From positions 164,326 through 228,325 of the forward strand of contig JAUILN010000018.1 in NCBI GenBank assembly GCA_030432695.1: a DNA stretch of 64,000 nt, written 5' to 3'. Both the position numbers and the translations under genes were made by a program. This DNA comes from a bacterium. Lineage in GTDB: Bacteria; Planctomycetota; UBA1135; UBA2386. This document shows, piece after piece, positions 62,734 through 64,000 of this stretch (the first letter of the stretch is position 1; each line of letters opens with the position of its first letter). The notes under the pieces are model-generated. The model was not told the origin of the DNA. It saw nothing but the letters and a program-made list of their open reading frames with translations, and did no database searches.

Positions 62734-63798
62734 TCACGGGCCCGGCACGAAGCGCTCGCCGTCGAACCGGAACGCCCCGCTCGGGTCCGCGCCGGCCGCC
62801 CACAACCGGCCCTGGCGGTCGGTGTAGAACGACCAGACATGCCGGCTCGTCAGGCCCTCTGCGGGACCGAACGCGGTCATGTGCTCGCCGTCCCAGCGCC
62901 ACGCGCCCTGGTCCACGGTGCCGAACCAGATGTGACCCTCGGTGTCCTCGGTGATCGCGAACACCCGCGACAGGGGGCCGGGGGAACCGTCGGCGCGGCG
63001 CCCCAGGCCCTGCTGGGTGGAGAAGTGCACGGTGGTCGCGCCGTCATGCACGAACGCGCCGATCCAGTTGTTGCCGATCCACAGACGGCCGCGGCTGTCC
63101 TCGAACACGCAGCGCACGTGCAGGTGGCCGTTCTCGTCGTTCCGGCCGAGCCGCGCGTCGTCGAAGACCTCGAAGCCGCGGCCGTCGTAGCCGATCACCG
63201 CGCCGTAGGTCGCGAACCAGAGCCGGCCTGCGGCGCCGCGCGCGAAGCCGGTCACGGAGTGGCTGTGGGGGTCGGCGGCACCGAGCTCCTTGGGGAAGGC
63301 CAGCCAGCGGAGGCTCTCTCCGTCGTACCGGTAGATGCCAGGCACCTCCTCGGCTCCGGTCACGCCGATCGCCGGGTCGCTCTTGAACCAGAGATCGCCC
63401 GGCGCGGTTCGCCAGGCATCCCGGTCGTCGTGGACCCGGTCGGTCGGAGTGACGATGCGCTCGCCGTCGAAGTAGCTGAGGCCCACGCCGCACTCGAACC
63501 AGATGCGACCATCCGGTCCTTCCTCGATCCGGCGCACCTGACCGTCGCTGAGTCCGTCCGCCACGGTGAAGTGGGTCAGCCGTTCGCCATCGAAGCGGCA
63601 GACACCCTCCTTGTGGCTCCCGAGCCAGAAGTTGCCCTCGTGGTCTTCGAAGACGGCGCGGACGCCCTCGCGGAAGGGTAGTTCGGGCGTGGCCGGGTCG
63701 GTCGACTTCGAGGGCACCGCGCTGCTGCACGCCAACAGCAGGAGCGCCGGAACCGCGAGCGAGCTGGTGGCGAGGAACACGTGTCTCGTGCCGGGCAT
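62734..63798 (-). CDS. Lipoprotein beta-propeller, paralogue of the giant kinase sensor domain
   Basis: 354 residues from ATG 63798 (MPGTRHVFLATSSLAVPALL), with lipobox LLAC before Cys about 24, so it is lipid-anchored outside the cytoplasm. The rest is a two-component-regulator-type propeller nearly parallel to the kinase C-terminus: GNFWLGSHKEGVCRFDGERL against GNLWIGSAEEGVCRFDGQQL, GPDGRIWFECGVGLSYFDGE against GPDGRIWFECGEGLSSFDGE, and SRVFAITEDTEGHIWFGT against SRVLTIAEDAAGHIWFGT. It could compete for or deliver the same ligand to the kinase; that is inference. Upstream at 63865-63884 is a half-copy of the fold-back repeat. Confidence 0.9.
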   Translation of the reverse strand: MPGTRHVFLATSSLAVPALLLLACSSAVPSKSTDPATPELPFREGVRAVFEDHEGNFWLGSHKEGVCRFDGERLTHFTVADGLSDGQVRRIEEGPDGRIWFECGVGLSYFDGERIVTPTDRVHDDRDAWRTAPGDLWFKSDPAIGVTGAEEVPGIYRYDGESLRWLAFPKELGAADPHSHSVTGFARGAAGRLWFATYGAVIGYDGRGFEVFDDARLGRNDENGHLHVRCVFEDSRGRLWIGNNWIGAFVHDGATTVHFSTQQGLGRRADGSPGPLSRVFAITEDTEGHIWFGTVDQGAWRWDGEHMTAFGPAEGLTSRHVWSFYTDRQGRLWAAGADPSGAFRFDGERFVPGP

Positions 63799-63864
63799 GG
63801 CCGCACACGACGGCCCCGGGAGCGCGGAACTCCGGGCCTCGCGGGTCGAAGGTCCGTGCCCGTT

Positions 63865-63884
63865 TCTGTCGTGGTTGGTGCCAG
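63865..63884 (+). repeat. Single half-site of the fold-back repeat
   Basis: TCTGTCGTGGTTGGTGCCAG differs at one position from the arm core TCTGTCGTAGTTGGTGCCAG of the element at 58416-58650. The similarity stops on both sides. It sits 67 bases upstream of the minus-strand lipoprotein start, in the same orientation and at a similar distance as the left arm upstream of the cytochrome gene at 58372. Either a remnant or a shared regulatory site. Confidence 0.5.
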
Positions 63885-63959
63885 ATGAGATGAGAGGGCC
63901 GGCCGCTCCGCGCAGTCGCCCATGATGGGTGCTGCAAACCTTGTTGGAGCGACCGACCC

Positions 63960-64000
63960 ATGAAGAAGCGTAGCGCATCGATCTCTGCCACCACCACCTC
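63960..64000 (+). CDS. Start of a gene cut by the window end
   Basis: ATG at 63960 opens MKKRSASISATTT, a lysine/arginine start typical of a signal peptide, with only 13 complete codons before the window ends. TTGGAG lies about 14 bases upstream. It is divergent from the propeller lipoprotein. The product cannot be told. Confidence 0.4.
   Translation, partial: MKKRSASISATTT

Overview
The window is about 64 kb of GC-rich DNA from what is almost certainly a Planctomycetota chromosome. The assignment rests on gene content: four separate loci of the planctomycete-type DUF1549/DUF1553, DUF1587-DUF1595-DUF1592-DUF1588-DUF1585, DUF1501 and DUF1552 families, a sulfatase, a sialate O-acetylesterase, a giant eukaryotic-like Ser/Thr kinase beside an ECF sigma factor, and many Sec-exported beta-propeller, FG-GAP and beta-helix proteins. 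No rRNA, tRNA, CRISPR array, integrase or insertion-sequence transposase was seen.

Layout. 1-629: end of an alpha/alpha-toroid repeat protein. 666-4603 (-): exported cytochrome-type protein plus DUF1552 partner. 4665-6748 (-): small EF-hand-like protein, a zinc-ribbon protein and a methyltransferase. 6902-13561 (+): secreted Cys-repeat protein, a DUF1549/DUF1553 + DUF1501 pair and a secreted protein. 13656-17634: small membrane protein and a three-domain esterase. 17685-25396: a peptide-ligase-like cluster (circularly permuted ATP-grasp, alpha-E, glutamine-amidotransferase/transglutaminase fusion, and a convergent transglutaminase-DUF2126 protein). 25484-26869: sulfatase. 27090-32136: an accessory-looking stretch with an interrupted kelch gene, a nucleotidyltransferase toxin-like pair, gene remnants, a lipoprotein and an HD protein. 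32170-37534: secreted protein, then a third cytochrome/DUF1552 pair. 37548-45613: giant kinase, TPR membrane protein, ECF sigma factor. 45752-51195: two tandem FG-GAP proteins. 51227-53549 (-): membrane protein, response regulator, PAS histidine kinase. 53714-58372 (-): fourth cytochrome/DUF1552 operon with an SGNH-like protein. 58416-58650: a long fold-back repeat. 58648-64000: beta-helix protein, a lyase-like toroid protein, a propeller lipoprotein and the start of one more gene.

How the parts fit. The exported cytochrome/DUF pairs and the esterase, sulfatase and lyase-like proteins suggest a life spent degrading complex, modified polysaccharides at the cell surface, although the DUF families have no established function. 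The ATP-grasp/alpha-E/transglutaminase block is a coherent predicted peptide-synthesis or protein-modification system. The giant kinase carries an extracytoplasmic propeller that recurs as a free lipoprotein about 20 kb away. Seven otherwise unrelated secreted proteins appear to end in the same kind of roughly 100-residue domain, which is the strongest candidate here for an undescribed shared surface or sorting module. Several genes have a -10-like hexamer only 6-9 bases before the start codon, suggesting leaderless transcription.
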